Of a stretch of DNA of 64,000 nt, positions 1-8,183 are shown piece by piece (within the stretch, counting starts at the first letter, position 1; each line of letters starts with the position of its first letter). Source of the DNA: Winogradskyella endarachnes (GTDB lineage: Bacteria > Bacteroidota > Bacteroidia > Flavobacteriales > Flavobacteriaceae); the NCBI RefSeq assembly GCF_009741275.1, contig NZ_WOWS01000002.1:186001-250000 (forward strand), read 5' to 3'. The translations under genes and the position numbers were made by a program. The notes under the pieces are model-generated. The model made no database searches. It was not told the DNA's origin and saw only the letters and a list, made by a program, of their open reading frames with translations.

Positions 1-17
1 TTGAATTAAGACAATCT

Positions 18-53
18 TAAAAAAGTGAACCCACGGTAATCAGCCGTGGGTTC
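18..53 (-). terminator. rpoD terminator
   Basis: A perfect 10-bp inverted repeat (27-36 with 44-53, arms GAACCCACGG and CCGTGGGTTC, 7-base loop) is followed on the minus strand by a T run (positions 24 to 18). It lies about 80 bases after the rpoD stop. Two more inverted repeats sit between (73-80/86-93, and 104-112/132-140, the latter overlapping the rpoD stop), so the 3' end of this transcript may be highly folded. Confidence 0.75.
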
Positions 54-131
54 TTTCATCAATCAAAAAACGAACAGTTATGTTGTAACTGTTGTTGTCT
101 TCCTTAGGTTAGTCGTTAATTATTTAAAAAA

Positions 132-995
132 CTAACCTAAATAGGTCTTTAATATTTTACTTCTAGAGGTATGTTTTAGTCGTCTAATTGCTTTCTCTTT
201 AATTTGTCTTACACGTTCACGCGTTAAATCAAATGTTTCACCGATTTCTTCAAGCGTCATTGGGTGTTCGTTACCCAAGCCAAAGTATAAACGTACAACA
301 TCAGCTTCACGAGGTGTTAGTGTTTCTAAAGCGCGTTCAATCTCAGTTCTTAAAGATTCGTGTAATAAATCTTTATCTGGATTTGGAGATTCTCCACTTC
401 GTAATACATCGTACAAGTTAGAATCTTCACCTTCTACTAAAGGCGCATCCATACTAACGTGACGACCAGAATTTTTTAAAGACTCCTTAACATCGTTAAT
501 AGTCATGTCTAATTCCTTAGCAATCTCTTCTGGAGAAGGTGGTCGCTCATGGCTTTGCTCTAAAAAGGCAAACGTCTTATTGATTTTATTAATAGAACCA
601 ATTTTATTCAAAGGTAAGCGAACTATACGAGATTGTTCTGCTAAAGCTTGTAAAATTGACTGTCTAATCCACCAAACAGCGTAAGATATAAATTTAAATC
701 CACGTGTTTCATCAAATCGTTGTGCTGCTTTTATTAAACCTAAATTACCTTCATTAATTAAATCTGGTAATGTAAGTCCTTGGTTTTGATATTGTTTAGC
801 TACAGAGACTACAAAACGCAGATTAGCTTTGGTAAGTTGCTCTAAAGCTAATTGGTCACCAGCTTTAATACGTTGAGCCAATTCTACCTCTTCGTCTGCA
901 GTAATAAGGTCTACCTTACCAATTTCTTGCAAATATTTGTCTAATGACGCAGTTTCCCTGTTGGTTACCTGCTTGGTAATTTTTAATTGTCTCAT
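132..995 (-). CDS. rpoD: primary sigma factor RpoD/SigA, Bacteroidota type
   Basis: This is the housekeeping sigma-70 factor that directs RNA polymerase to most promoters. The 287-residue protein lacks the long region 1.1 and non-conserved insert of E. coli RpoD, as is usual in Bacteroidota. Region 1.2 lies near residues 16-45. Region 2 is near 55-125 and includes the strand-opening stretch [13 protein letters not shown]. Region 3 is near 130-205. Region 4 ends with the helix-turn-helix [18 protein letters not shown]. The start is supported by a TAATTTTG box 18 bases upstream. This factor is the one expected to read the TAnnTTTG boxes seen elsewhere in the window. It stands alone, with its own terminator. 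Confidence 0.97.
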   Translation of the reverse strand: MRQLKITKQVTNRETASLDKYLQEIGKVDLITADEEVELAQRIKAGDQLALEQLTKANLRFVVSVAKQYQNQGLTLPDLINEGNLGLIKAAQRFDETRGFKFISYAVWWIRQSILQALAEQSRIVRLPLNKIGSINKINKTFAFLEQSHERPPSPEEIAKELDMTINDVKESLKNSGRHVSMDAPLVEGEDSNLYDVLRSGESPNPDKDLLHESLRTEIERALETLTPREADVVRLYFGLGNEHPMTLEEIGETFDLTRERVRQIKEKAIRRLKHTSRSKILKTYLG

Positions 996-1012
996 TTAAT
1001 TTAAGATTTGTG

Positions 1013-1020
1013 CAAAATTA
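1013..1020 (-). promoter_or_regulatory. -7 box TAATTTTG of rpoD
   Basis: Matches the Bacteroidota -7 consensus TAnnTTTG and ends 17 bases before the rpoD start codon. I see no clear -33 TTTG at the usual spacing. Confidence 0.6.
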
Positions 1021-1089
1021 AAGCAACGCAATGTTACTAGTAATTATACGTAAAAATGCACAAAAGGTTACAAAACAATTGAAAAAAAA

Positions 1090-1464
1090 TTAAATTTTTA
1101 GAAGTTTAATAGTATCAAGATTAATATTTTTTATAGTTTCATTACTAAATTTATAGTGACCTTTAGTGGTAATTAATCTAAATCGGTACGACTTTAATTG
1201 ACTTAAAGTGTTTAAAAAAAGCCATTTTGATTTCAGTAATCTTGGTTTTTGCGACTTCAAGCTTAAATCAAAAATGTGTTTTCTACCTTCTTTTTCTGCA
1301 ACAATATCTGGTGTGACAGCAATATCGCTACCTTTTTTGTGATAGGATTTAGGCGTCTCATAACCTTTTACATCGGCTTTAATATTTGAATAACCTAAGT
1401 TTTTAAGATAGGAAATTGACTGATTTAACTCTTCTTCGTACTTCTCTTTGTCTTGTGTTATCAT
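1090..1464 (-). CDS. conserved hypothetical protein, possible nuclease-like fold
   Basis: A 124-residue soluble basic protein that I do not recognise. It has no signal peptide or membrane segment. The middle reads TPDIVAEKEGRKHIFDLSLK (residues about 51-70). This resembles the core of PD-(D/E)xK nuclease-fold domains, in which a PD pair is followed by a strand ending in (D/E)xK, but the spacing D-x3-K and the absence of an ExK make catalysis doubtful. It lies alone between rpoD and the glycosyltransferase, with about 300 non-coding bases on its upstream side. Function is unknown and the fold suggestion is weak. Confidence 0.7.
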   Translation of the reverse strand: MITQDKEKYEEELNQSISYLKNLGYSNIKADVKGYETPKSYHKKGSDIAVTPDIVAEKEGRKHIFDLSLKSQKPRLLKSKWLFLNTLSQLKSYRFRLITTKGHYKFSNETIKNINLDTIKLLKI

Positions 1465-1762
1465 AGCTAAGAATATATGGTTTTTAATTGATATCTCAAA
1501 ATTACAGCAGGACTTGTTTACTTAAATATTAGAATTTTAGTGTTTTAAGCCCTTTCTTTCCGTTGCTATACACATAATATTTATTGTAACCGATTGATTT
1601 AAGCCTAATGAGCTGCGATGATGTAGTATATCTGTACTAATGGCCAATTCAGCCCCAACACACAATTGTAAATTGGGTAGAGGCGTTATGGTACATGGCT
1701 TTACTAATTATACGATGGAGAAAAGTATTAGTTCCTTGTTATAATTTAAGACTTAATATATC
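1465..1762. other. 298-base intergenic stretch with degenerate open frame
   Basis: No intact gene, RNA gene or terminator is visible. On the minus strand one frame stays open for 56 codons (1707 down to the TAA at 1537-1539), and a second minus frame is open over its downstream half. Neither has a convincing start or promoter. The stretch is visibly richer in G and C than typical spacers here. It may be a decayed gene or a dispersed element. Confidence 0.35.
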
Positions 1763-3199
1763 TTATTTAGATACTGATAATTCTCTAGTTAACCATCCTC
1801 GTCGGCTTGCAGTTGCAATAGCGTAAGGTGTTATCCAAAAAAGGGCAAATGTGTACATTATACTATAAGCATATGCCCAAATGCCTTGAGTGGTTTTGTA
1901 TTGACTGGTAAAAAATATAACTGAAAATGTAGAAACAATTAAAATACTAACTAATGTAGATCCTAGAAATAATAATGGATGAACTGCTACAAAAAATAAC
2001 ATTGAGATTAATAAAGGATAACTCATTAATATTTTTAAAAATTGACTGATAAATAAAATACGAGTGCCTGTTTTTCCTGTTGTTCTAAAATTGGTAAATA
2101 CATATTTCGCCATTTCAAGATTTTCTCTAACGTTGCTTCTTCCCCAACGAATAAACATTTTATATAGGCCTAAATATTGTTCTGGAACATTAGTATAAGC
2201 CACCGCGTTTTTTTGAAATAATACATGCTGGCCTTGTTTTAAAATCATGTTGGTCATGGCTCTATCTTCACCAATATCTGAAGCTTTACCCATAAATTTT
2301 TGATTTATCCATTCTGGTAAACATTTATGCACTGCAGAACTTCCATATGCAGCTAATGCGCCAGGTGTACATAATACAGAATTTAAGTTACTTTCTGCAG
2401 AACGCACAAACTCAAAACTCATAACAAAACTAACATCTAGCATTTTTGGCAATATCTCTTTTTTATTGTTTAAAACTCTAATATTACCTGCAACAGCACC
2501 ACATTGTTTATCTTTTGAAAATGGACTTACTAAATTTCTTAAGGTGTCTTCTGTAACAATAGAGTCGCTATCTACAGTAACATAAATATCGCCTGTTGCT
2601 AAATTAAAACCACGATAAAGTGCATGTCTCTTGCCTTGGTTTTCTGGTTGTTGGTATATTTCTAAGCGATTTCCTAGTTTGTCTTTTGCATCTAACATCC
2701 ATTTCCAAGTGTCATCTTTACTGCCATCATCTATAGAAATTATCTGAATTTTATCTTTTGGATAGTCACTGTTATCTAAGCTCATTAAAGTATGCCAAAC
2801 TTGTTTACCTTCATTGTAAGCAGGTACAATTACTGTAACAGTTGGAAGTTCTTTATTTGAAACTGTTTCAATAGGTGTGTATTTAAAATAATTATAGGCT
2901 TTAAAAATGAAAAAGGACACTTTAAAGATAAATAAGCATGTTGCGACGATAATAAAACGATATCCTATAGCATTGCTTGCATTATCTGCATTTATTTGTT
3001 CAAAATCATTATGAAATACCGAAAGAAAGTAGATACCTATACAAAAGAGCAAGAATGAACTGAATAATACAATTTTGTTATAAGGACTTTCAATTTTTGA
3101 TTTACTGTTTAAAAATGAACTGAGATTATTAGATAATTTTTTAGTCTTGCTTTTTGTTGATGTCAATATTGTTTTGGAGGAATATTTTTTTTTAGACAT
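1763..3199 (-). CDS. membrane-bound family 2 glycosyltransferase (NodC/hyaluronan-synthase-like)
   Basis: A 478-residue inner-membrane glycosyltransferase of family GT2, the architecture used by processive polysaccharide synthases. A basic N-terminus (1-40) is followed by two membrane spans (about 41-62 and 81-103), a cytosolic GT-A domain and three or four C-terminal spans. Key motifs are VIVPAYNE, DDGS (157-160), the metal-binding VDSDS (209-213), GEDRAMT near 315, and RWGRS in the place of the QxxRW acceptor motif. Family knowledge points to synthesis of a linear beta-linked exopolysaccharide. The sugar cannot be read from the sequence. No synthase partner genes adjoin it. Confidence 0.85.
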   Translation of the reverse strand: MSKKKYSSKTILTSTKSKTKKLSNNLSSFLNSKSKIESPYNKIVLFSSFLLFCIGIYFLSVFHNDFEQINADNASNAIGYRFIIVATCLFIFKVSFFIFKAYNYFKYTPIETVSNKELPTVTVIVPAYNEGKQVWHTLMSLDNSDYPKDKIQIISIDDGSKDDTWKWMLDAKDKLGNRLEIYQQPENQGKRHALYRGFNLATGDIYVTVDSDSIVTEDTLRNLVSPFSKDKQCGAVAGNIRVLNNKKEILPKMLDVSFVMSFEFVRSAESNLNSVLCTPGALAAYGSSAVHKCLPEWINQKFMGKASDIGEDRAMTNMILKQGQHVLFQKNAVAYTNVPEQYLGLYKMFIRWGRSNVRENLEMAKYVFTNFRTTGKTGTRILFISQFLKILMSYPLLISMLFFVAVHPLLFLGSTLVSILIVSTFSVIFFTSQYKTTQGIWAYAYSIMYTFALFWITPYAIATASRRGWLTRELSVSK

Positions 3200-3325
3200 G
3201 AATCTTAATTATTAGATTGATTAATTAAAATAGATGTACGTTTAGTATTATAATTTAGATTGTTATTGAGATATATTTAACATTCACTAAAAGTTTGAGA
3301 TTTGTTTAATTTTTGTAATTGGTTA

Positions 3326-3359
3326 AATAAAAAAACCTGACTCAATTAAGAATCAGGTT
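3326..3359 (-). terminator. pnp terminator
   Basis: Arms AACCTGA (3334-3340) and TCAGGTT (3353-3359) form a hairpin, followed on the minus strand by a T run. It lies 26 bases after the pnp stop. Confidence 0.75.
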
Positions 3360-3384
3360 ATATATTTAATACTATAAAAAAGAA

Positions 3385-5631
3385 TTAATCTTCTTTCTTA
3401 TCATTTCTTGGTTTTTTGTTATCACCACGGTTATCACGTCCGCGATTATCTCTACCTCTGTTATCACGTCCACGGTTGTTATCTCTAGGTGGTCTTTCTG
3501 CGTAACCTTCAGGTTTAGGTAAAAGTGCTTTACGCGATACCTTTTCTTTACGGGTACGTTTGTCTATGCCAAAGTATTTTACATCAAAAACATCGCCCAT
3601 GTTTACAACATCGGATACGTTTTCAGTACGTTCCCAAGCTAATTCACTAACGTGTAAAAGTACTTCATTACCTGGAGCTTCGGTATATTCTACCACCGCA
3701 CCAAAGTCTAACATTTTAATAACTTTTACTTCGTAAACGCTACCAACTTCAGGTTTAAACATCATAGCGTCAATATGAGCCATTACAGCATCAATTCCTT
3801 TAGATCCAACCCCAAGAATTTCCACAATACCTTCTTCGGTAACAGGATCTTCATTAATAACGATAGTAGTCTCGGTTTCTTTTTGTAGTTCTTGAATTAC
3901 TTTTCCACCAGGACCAATTAACGCACCAATAAATTCGTTTGGAATACGTCTAGAAATCATAGTAGGTGCGTGATCTTTAACTGATTCGTTTGGTGTTTCA
4001 ATAGTATCGGTAATTTTACCTAAAATATGTAAACGACCATCACGGGCTTGTTTTAAAGCATTTACAAGAATTTCATACGATAATCCTTTTACTTTAATAT
4101 CCATTTGGCAAGCCGTAATACCATCTGCTGTACCTGTTACTTTAAAGTCCATGTCACCTAAGTGATCTTCATCACCTAATATATCAGAAAGTACGGCGTA
4201 TTTTCCAGAATCTGCATCAGAAATTAATCCCATAGCGATACCTGAAACTGGTTTTTTTAATTGTACACCTGCATCCATCATTGCCATTGTACCAGCACAA
4301 ACCGTAGCCATAGAAGAAGAACCGTTAGATTCTAAAATCTCGGAAACCACACGTACCGTGTATGGGCAATCATCAGGAACCATTCCTTTTAATGCACGTT
4401 GTGCTAAGTTACCGTGACCAACTTCACGACGAGAAGTACCACGAATTGGTCTTGCTTCACCTGTTGAAAAAGGAGGGAAGTTGTAGTGTAAATAAAAACG
4501 CTCTTCACCTTCGTAAGATGGCATGTCTATTTGGTTAGCTTCTCTACTAGTACCTAAAGTTACAGTAGCTAAAGCTTGAGTTTCTCCACGTGTAAAAATT
4601 GAAGAACCGTGTGTAGATGGTAAATAATCTACTTCACACCAAATTGGTCTAATATCTGTAGTTTTACGTCCATCTAAACGTAATCCTTCGTTTAATGTTA
4701 AATCACGTACAGCAGCTTTTTCAGCTTTAGAGTAATATTTAGAAATTAATCCGCCGTAATCTTCAACTTCTTCCTCAGAAAAACTTGCGATAATTTCTTC
4801 TTTAATTTCTGCAAATGCAGCACCTCTTTCGTGTTTAGAAGAGCCTGCTTTAGCAACAGCATACACTTTATCGTATGCCATATCGTGTATTTTTTTAGCT
4901 AAATCTTCATCAGCTCTTTCTGGTTCGTATTCACGAGTTTCTTTTTTACCAAAGGCTTCAGCTAACTTAATTTGAGCAGCACATTGTACTTTTATAGCTT
5001 CGTGAGCAAATTTAATAGCTTCGGTCATTTCTTCTTCAGAAATTTCATCCATTTCACCTTCTACCATCATTACAGAATCGGCAGAAGCACCAATAACCAT
5101 ATCGATGTCACTTTCCGCTAATTGAGCAAAAGAAGGGTTAATAATGAATTCACCATTAATACGACCAACTCTTACTTCGGAAATTGGACATTCAAAAGGG
5201 AAATCTGATAATTGAATAGCAGCAGAAGCGGCTAAACCTGCCATAGCATCTGGCATAACTTCTGGGTCGTGAGACATTAATTGAATCATTACCTGAGTTT
5301 CAGAATGGTAATCTTTTGGGAATAATGGACGTAGCACACGATCCACTAAACGCATGGTCAATACTTCACCGTCACTTGGTCTTGCTTCTCTTTTGAAGAA
5401 ACCACCTGGGTAACGACCCGCAGCTGCAAATTTTTCTCTGTAATCTACCGTTAATGGTAAGAAATCTACATCTGCAGATTTGTAATTGGAAACAACTGTA
5501 CATAATAACATACATTTTCCTGATTGCACAACAACAGAGCCATGTGCCTGTTTTGCTAATTTTCCGGTTTCGATAGAAATTTCTCTACCATCACCAAGGT
5601 CAATGACCTCTCTAAAAACTTTTGGAATCAT
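3385..5631 (-). CDS. pnp: polyribonucleotide nucleotidyltransferase
   Basis: PNPase is the phosphorolytic 3'-5' exoribonuclease that degrades mRNA and can add tails. The 748 residues show two RNase PH-like halves (about 10-230 and 300-550) separated by a helical linker, then a KH domain (about 558-620, with the loop [12 protein letters not shown]) and an S1 domain (about 628-698). The C-terminus ends in a low-complexity RNA-binding tail built from DNRGR units, longer than in E. coli PNPase (711 residues). It follows rpsO on the same strand, the conserved rpsO-pnp order, but a strong terminator lies between the two. Its leader contains several hairpins. Confidence 0.97.
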   Translation of the reverse strand: MIPKVFREVIDLGDGREISIETGKLAKQAHGSVVVQSGKCMLLCTVVSNYKSADVDFLPLTVDYREKFAAAGRYPGGFFKREARPSDGEVLTMRLVDRVLRPLFPKDYHSETQVMIQLMSHDPEVMPDAMAGLAASAAIQLSDFPFECPISEVRVGRINGEFIINPSFAQLAESDIDMVIGASADSVMMVEGEMDEISEEEMTEAIKFAHEAIKVQCAAQIKLAEAFGKKETREYEPERADEDLAKKIHDMAYDKVYAVAKAGSSKHERGAAFAEIKEEIIASFSEEEVEDYGGLISKYYSKAEKAAVRDLTLNEGLRLDGRKTTDIRPIWCEVDYLPSTHGSSIFTRGETQALATVTLGTSREANQIDMPSYEGEERFYLHYNFPPFSTGEARPIRGTSRREVGHGNLAQRALKGMVPDDCPYTVRVVSEILESNGSSSMATVCAGTMAMMDAGVQLKKPVSGIAMGLISDADSGKYAVLSDILGDEDHLGDMDFKVTGTADGITACQMDIKVKGLSYEILVNALKQARDGRLHILGKITDTIETPNESVKDHAPTMISRRIPNEFIGALIGPGGKVIQELQKETETTIVINEDPVTEEGIVEILGVGSKGIDAVMAHIDAMMFKPEVGSVYEVKVIKMLDFGAVVEYTEAPGNEVLLHVSELAWERTENVSDVVNMGDVFDVKYFGIDKRTRKEKVSRKALLPKPEGYAERPPRDNNRGRDNRGRDNRGRDNRGDNKKPRNDKKED

Positions 5632-5649
5632 AAATTTTTTTAGTTCTAA

Positions 5650-5677
5650 ATTCTAACGCATTATCGCTCGCTAGAAT
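5650..5677 (-). promoter_or_regulatory. hairpin in the pnp leader
   Basis: ATTCTAACG (5650-5658) pairs with CGCTAGAAT (5669-5677), nine pairs with one wobble, starting 18 bases upstream of the pnp start codon. Family knowledge: E. coli pnp is autoregulated through an RNase III-cleaved leader hairpin. A similar role here is only an inference. Confidence 0.35.
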
Positions 5678-5738
5678 GGTGTTAAACAATGGTCGTTGTG
5701 TTGTTGTAGTTGTTTAGACCAATGAAAAACTGTTAGTC

Positions 5739-5753
5739 CTGAACTTGTTTCAG
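5739..5753. repeat. dispersed hairpin repeat CTGAACTTGTTTCAG, copy 1
   Basis: A short palindromic unit (stem CTGAA/TTCAG) in the rpsO-pnp spacer. It differs by one base from a second copy at 23578-23592. I recall similar CTGAAACAAGTTCAG units scattered through intergenic DNA of other Bacteroidota, which would make this a REP-like element. Confidence 0.5.
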
Positions 5754-5809
5754 AATCTAGCTTCTTCAATTTTAGGTTTTATACTCGTCTAAAACCGAGT
5801 TTTATATAA

Positions 5810-5835
5810 CAAAAAACCACGCTGTTAGGCGTGGT
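5810..5835 (-). terminator. rpsO terminator
   Basis: A perfect 7-bp stem (ACCACGC 5816-5822, GCGTGGT 5829-5835) is followed on the minus strand by TTTTTTG. It is 13 bases beyond the rpsO stop and separates rpsO from pnp. Confidence 0.85.
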
Positions 5836-5848
5836 CTTTATATTGAGA

Positions 5849-6118
5849 TTATTTTCTTAATCCTAATTCTTTTACTATTGCACGATATCTTAAGATATCT
5901 TTTTTAGTTAAGTAGTCTAATAATGCTCTACGCTTACCTACTAACTTTACTAAAGAACGCTCAGTATTATAATCTTTACGATTGTTTTTTAAGTGTTCTG
6001 TTAAGTGGTTAATTCTTGCAGTAAATAATGCAATTTGTCCTTCTGCTGTACCAGTATCGTTTTTTCCTTTACCGTGTTTTGCGAAGATTTCTTCTTTTGC
6101 TTCTTTTGTTAAGTACAT
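5849..6118 (-). CDS. rpsO: 30S ribosomal protein S15
   Basis: S15 binds 16S rRNA early in assembly of the 30S platform. From the internal methionine at 6118 the protein is 89 residues, the normal S15 length, beginning MYLTKEAKEEIF and ending with the conserved YLTKKDILRYRAIVKELGLRK region. The frame stays open upstream to 6175, but the extra 19 residues have no counterpart in S15, and a TATATTTG box at 6173-6180 would fall inside that extension. The start at 6118 is therefore preferred. It has its own promoter and terminator. Confidence 0.97.
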   Translation of the reverse strand: MYLTKEAKEEIFAKHGKGKNDTGTAEGQIALFTARINHLTEHLKNNRKDYNTERSLVKLVGKRRALLDYLTKKDILRYRAIVKELGLRK

Positions 6119-6172
6119 TCTAATATTATTGTAAATGATTGTTATGTATTTGAAAGACTCTCTTTCAGGCGG

Positions 6173-6180
6173 CAAATATA
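6173..6180 (-). promoter_or_regulatory. -7 box TATATTTG of rpsO
   Basis: Perfect TAnnTTTG match, 54 bases upstream of the S15 start codon. This decides the start, because the longer reading frame would begin within it. Confidence 0.65.
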
Positions 6181-6299
6181 CTATTTTTTTGTCATTTGGC
6201 TTTTTTTTTGTAACTTTTATGTTGAAATCTTTTATTAAGATGTTAATCCCTTTCTAACTAATAGCTTTCAAACAAGATTAATGTAATTAAACTTTAAAA

Positions 6300-7409
6300 A
6301 TGAAAGTCTCCAATCAACTCCGAAATTTCTCAAATGCTTACGATGTATTAGAACGCACTTTTAATAATACCTACAATGGCATTGCTATAGTTAATTTAGA
6401 TGGAAATTGGTTAAAGGTTAATCAAAGTGTCTGTGATATATTTGGTTATACCAGATGGGAACTTTTTAATATGGATATTAATAATATTATTTATGCTGAG
6501 GATTTAGGTGTTCATGAAGATAAGTTTGAAAAACTTTTAGATGGTACCATAGATAAGTACCGTGTAAAACAACGATATTTCCACAAGGATGGTACTATTA
6601 TTTGGGTTCAAATTTCGGTCTCTTTAGTTTATTTTAAAGCAGGTAGACCACATATGATTTGGCAATTTAATGATATTAGTAAACGACAAAAAAATCAGGA
6701 TAAATTAAAATTGATGCTTAATGTGGCGAGAGAGCAAAATGAAAGACTTACATCTTTTGCTAATATTGTAACTCACAACCTTAGGTCACATTCTAGTAAT
6801 CTAGCTTTGCTCACGGAATTTTTAGAGGAAGATAGCTCTAGTTTAAATACTAACGAAAACTTTCAATTACTTAAAAGTGCAATTGCCAATTTGCAAGAGA
6901 CTGTAGATCATTTAACTGAAGTTGCCAAAATTAGAGAGATTGAAGATTCTGAAATGGAAGTACTTAATTTATACGACTTTGCAGAAAAGGCAACTTATAA
7001 TATTATTGCGTTAGCTCAGAATACAGAAGCTATTATTTATAACGAAATTGATGAAGATATTTGTATCAAAGGAAAAGCTGCGTATTTGGATAGTATTATT
7101 TTAAATTTTTTGACTAATGCTATTAAGTATAGAGCAGAAAATCGGAAGCCTATTATAGCATTGAGTTCTTTTGAAGAGGGTGAGTTTGTTGTTCTTAAAA
7201 TTAAAGATAATGGTCTTGGTATTGATTTAGAGAAATTTGGAACTAATATTTTTCAAATGTATAAGACCTTTCATAAAAATGATGATGCTATTGGGATAGG
7301 ACTTTTTATTACTAAAAATCATATTGAATCTTTAGGAGGAAAGGTAGAGGTACATAGCCAAGTTGGTGTAGGCACGGAATTTACTGTATTTTTAAAAAAG
7401 GCCAGCTAA
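6300..7409 (+). CDS. PAS-domain sensor histidine kinase
   Basis: A 369-residue cytosolic kinase with no membrane segment, so it probably senses an internal signal. A PAS/PAC domain occupies about residues 15-130. The dimerisation and phosphoacceptor helix carries the H-box VTHNLRSHSSN with the likely phosphorylated His159. This HN-LR form differs from the textbook HE-x-RTP but I believe it recurs in Flavobacteria. The ATPase domain has an N-box (NFLTNAIKYRAENR), a G1 box (DNGLGIDLEKFG) and a G2 box (IGIGLFITKN). No response regulator is adjacent. The nearest receiver domain is on the hybrid protein starting at 12614, so partnership is only a guess. Confidence 0.9.
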   Translation: MKVSNQLRNFSNAYDVLERTFNNTYNGIAIVNLDGNWLKVNQSVCDIFGYTRWELFNMDINNIIYAEDLGVHEDKFEKLLDGTIDKYRVKQRYFHKDGTIIWVQISVSLVYFKAGRPHMIWQFNDISKRQKNQDKLKLMLNVAREQNERLTSFANIVTHNLRSHSSNLALLTEFLEEDSSSLNTNENFQLLKSAIANLQETVDHLTEVAKIREIEDSEMEVLNLYDFAEKATYNIIALAQNTEAIIYNEIDEDICIKGKAAYLDSIILNFLTNAIKYRAENRKPIIALSSFEEGEFVVLKIKDNGLGIDLEKFGTNIFQMYKTFHKNDDAIGIGLFITKNHIESLGGKVEVHSQVGVGTEFTVFLKKAS

Positions 7410-7421
7410 TCTTCTGTATAT

Positions 7422-7458
7422 AAAAAAAGCCTTTCAATTTAATTGGAAAGACTTTTTT
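7422..7458. terminator. bidirectional terminator between convergent genes
   Basis: CTTTCAATT and AATTGGAAAG pair (one bulge), with an A run before and a T run after, so it can stop transcription from both the kinase and the lipoprotein gene. Confidence 0.75.
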
Positions 7459-7477
7459 ATATCATTTTGTTAAAATA

Positions 7478-8005
7478 TTACAAGACGTCTACAGTAACAG
7501 TTAAATCTATATTTACTTCAATGTCAAAAACTACAGGTGTCTCGTTTACTGTACCAGCTAATGACACATTAATTAGCAGGTTGTTTTCTAAATTATTTGC
7601 AATTTCATTAAATCCGCTTGTATCAGTAATAGTATAAAGTGTATTATCAATATCAGACTGTTCAAGGTTTATATTAGAAACCGCTATAGTTGTAGTGCCA
7701 AATATTAGTTGACCTTCCGTTAAGATGGCGCCTTCTGATCCAGAAAAATTTGTGATTTCGTAAGTTATGGAATTAATAGACATATTTTCTATTAAATCGA
7801 TATTATCTTGGATTTCTTCATTATCTGATATATCTAATGTTGTAGATGTAGAGAAACTCTGCGGCTGTCCTTCTGAATCTTCTGGTACATCTACGCTAAT
7901 TGTAGTTGTAAAATCTTGGATTATATCTATTTCTGTTAATTCATCTAAATCGTCACAAGAAAATACGGACACTAATAGTAATAATAAACTGAATTTAATT
8001 TTCAT
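7478..8005 (-). CDS. small secreted lipoprotein, function unknown
   Basis: A 175-residue protein with a lipoprotein signal peptide ending VFSC, so Cys17 should be lipidated. The acidic DDLDE just after the cysteine resembles the export signal known for surface lipoproteins of Bacteroidota, so surface display is possible. The mature part is acidic and rich in T, S, I and V, as expected of a single beta-sandwich, and ends in alternating V/D/L/T residues. I do not recognise a family. The gene stands alone between two signalling genes. There is no clear TAnnTTTG box upstream. Confidence 0.75.
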   Translation of the reverse strand: MKIKFSLLLLLVSVFSCDDLDELTEIDIIQDFTTTISVDVPEDSEGQPQSFSTSTTLDISDNEEIQDNIDLIENMSINSITYEITNFSGSEGAILTEGQLIFGTTTIAVSNINLEQSDIDNTLYTITDTSGFNEIANNLENNLLINVSLAGTVNETPVVFDIEVNIDLTVTVDVL

Positions 8006-8082
8006 TTTTTTGGTTTTTTAGTCTTCTCATTAGCTCGGTTTTAAAACGTAAAAGAAAACATGGTTAGATTGCAATATATTAA

Positions 8083-8115
8083 AAAAAATCATAAAACGCT
8101 AAATGTTAGTGTTTT
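8083..8115 (-). terminator. terminator of the CheB-CheR hybrid gene
   Basis: AAAACGCTAA (8093-8102) pairs with TTAGTGTTTT (8106-8115), one wobble pair. On the minus strand it is followed by ATGATTTTTTTT. Confidence 0.65.
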
Positions 8116-8183
8116 AGCTTTTTATTGCAAAAGCTATGATATGTCAATATAATTGATATACTTACATCTGTTTAAACTAATTG

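Noticed and set aside
1763..3199. Naming the glycosyltransferase a hyaluronan or chitin synthase
   Set aside because: Motifs show the processive GT2 class only; the sugar specificity cannot be read, and no pathway genes adjoin.
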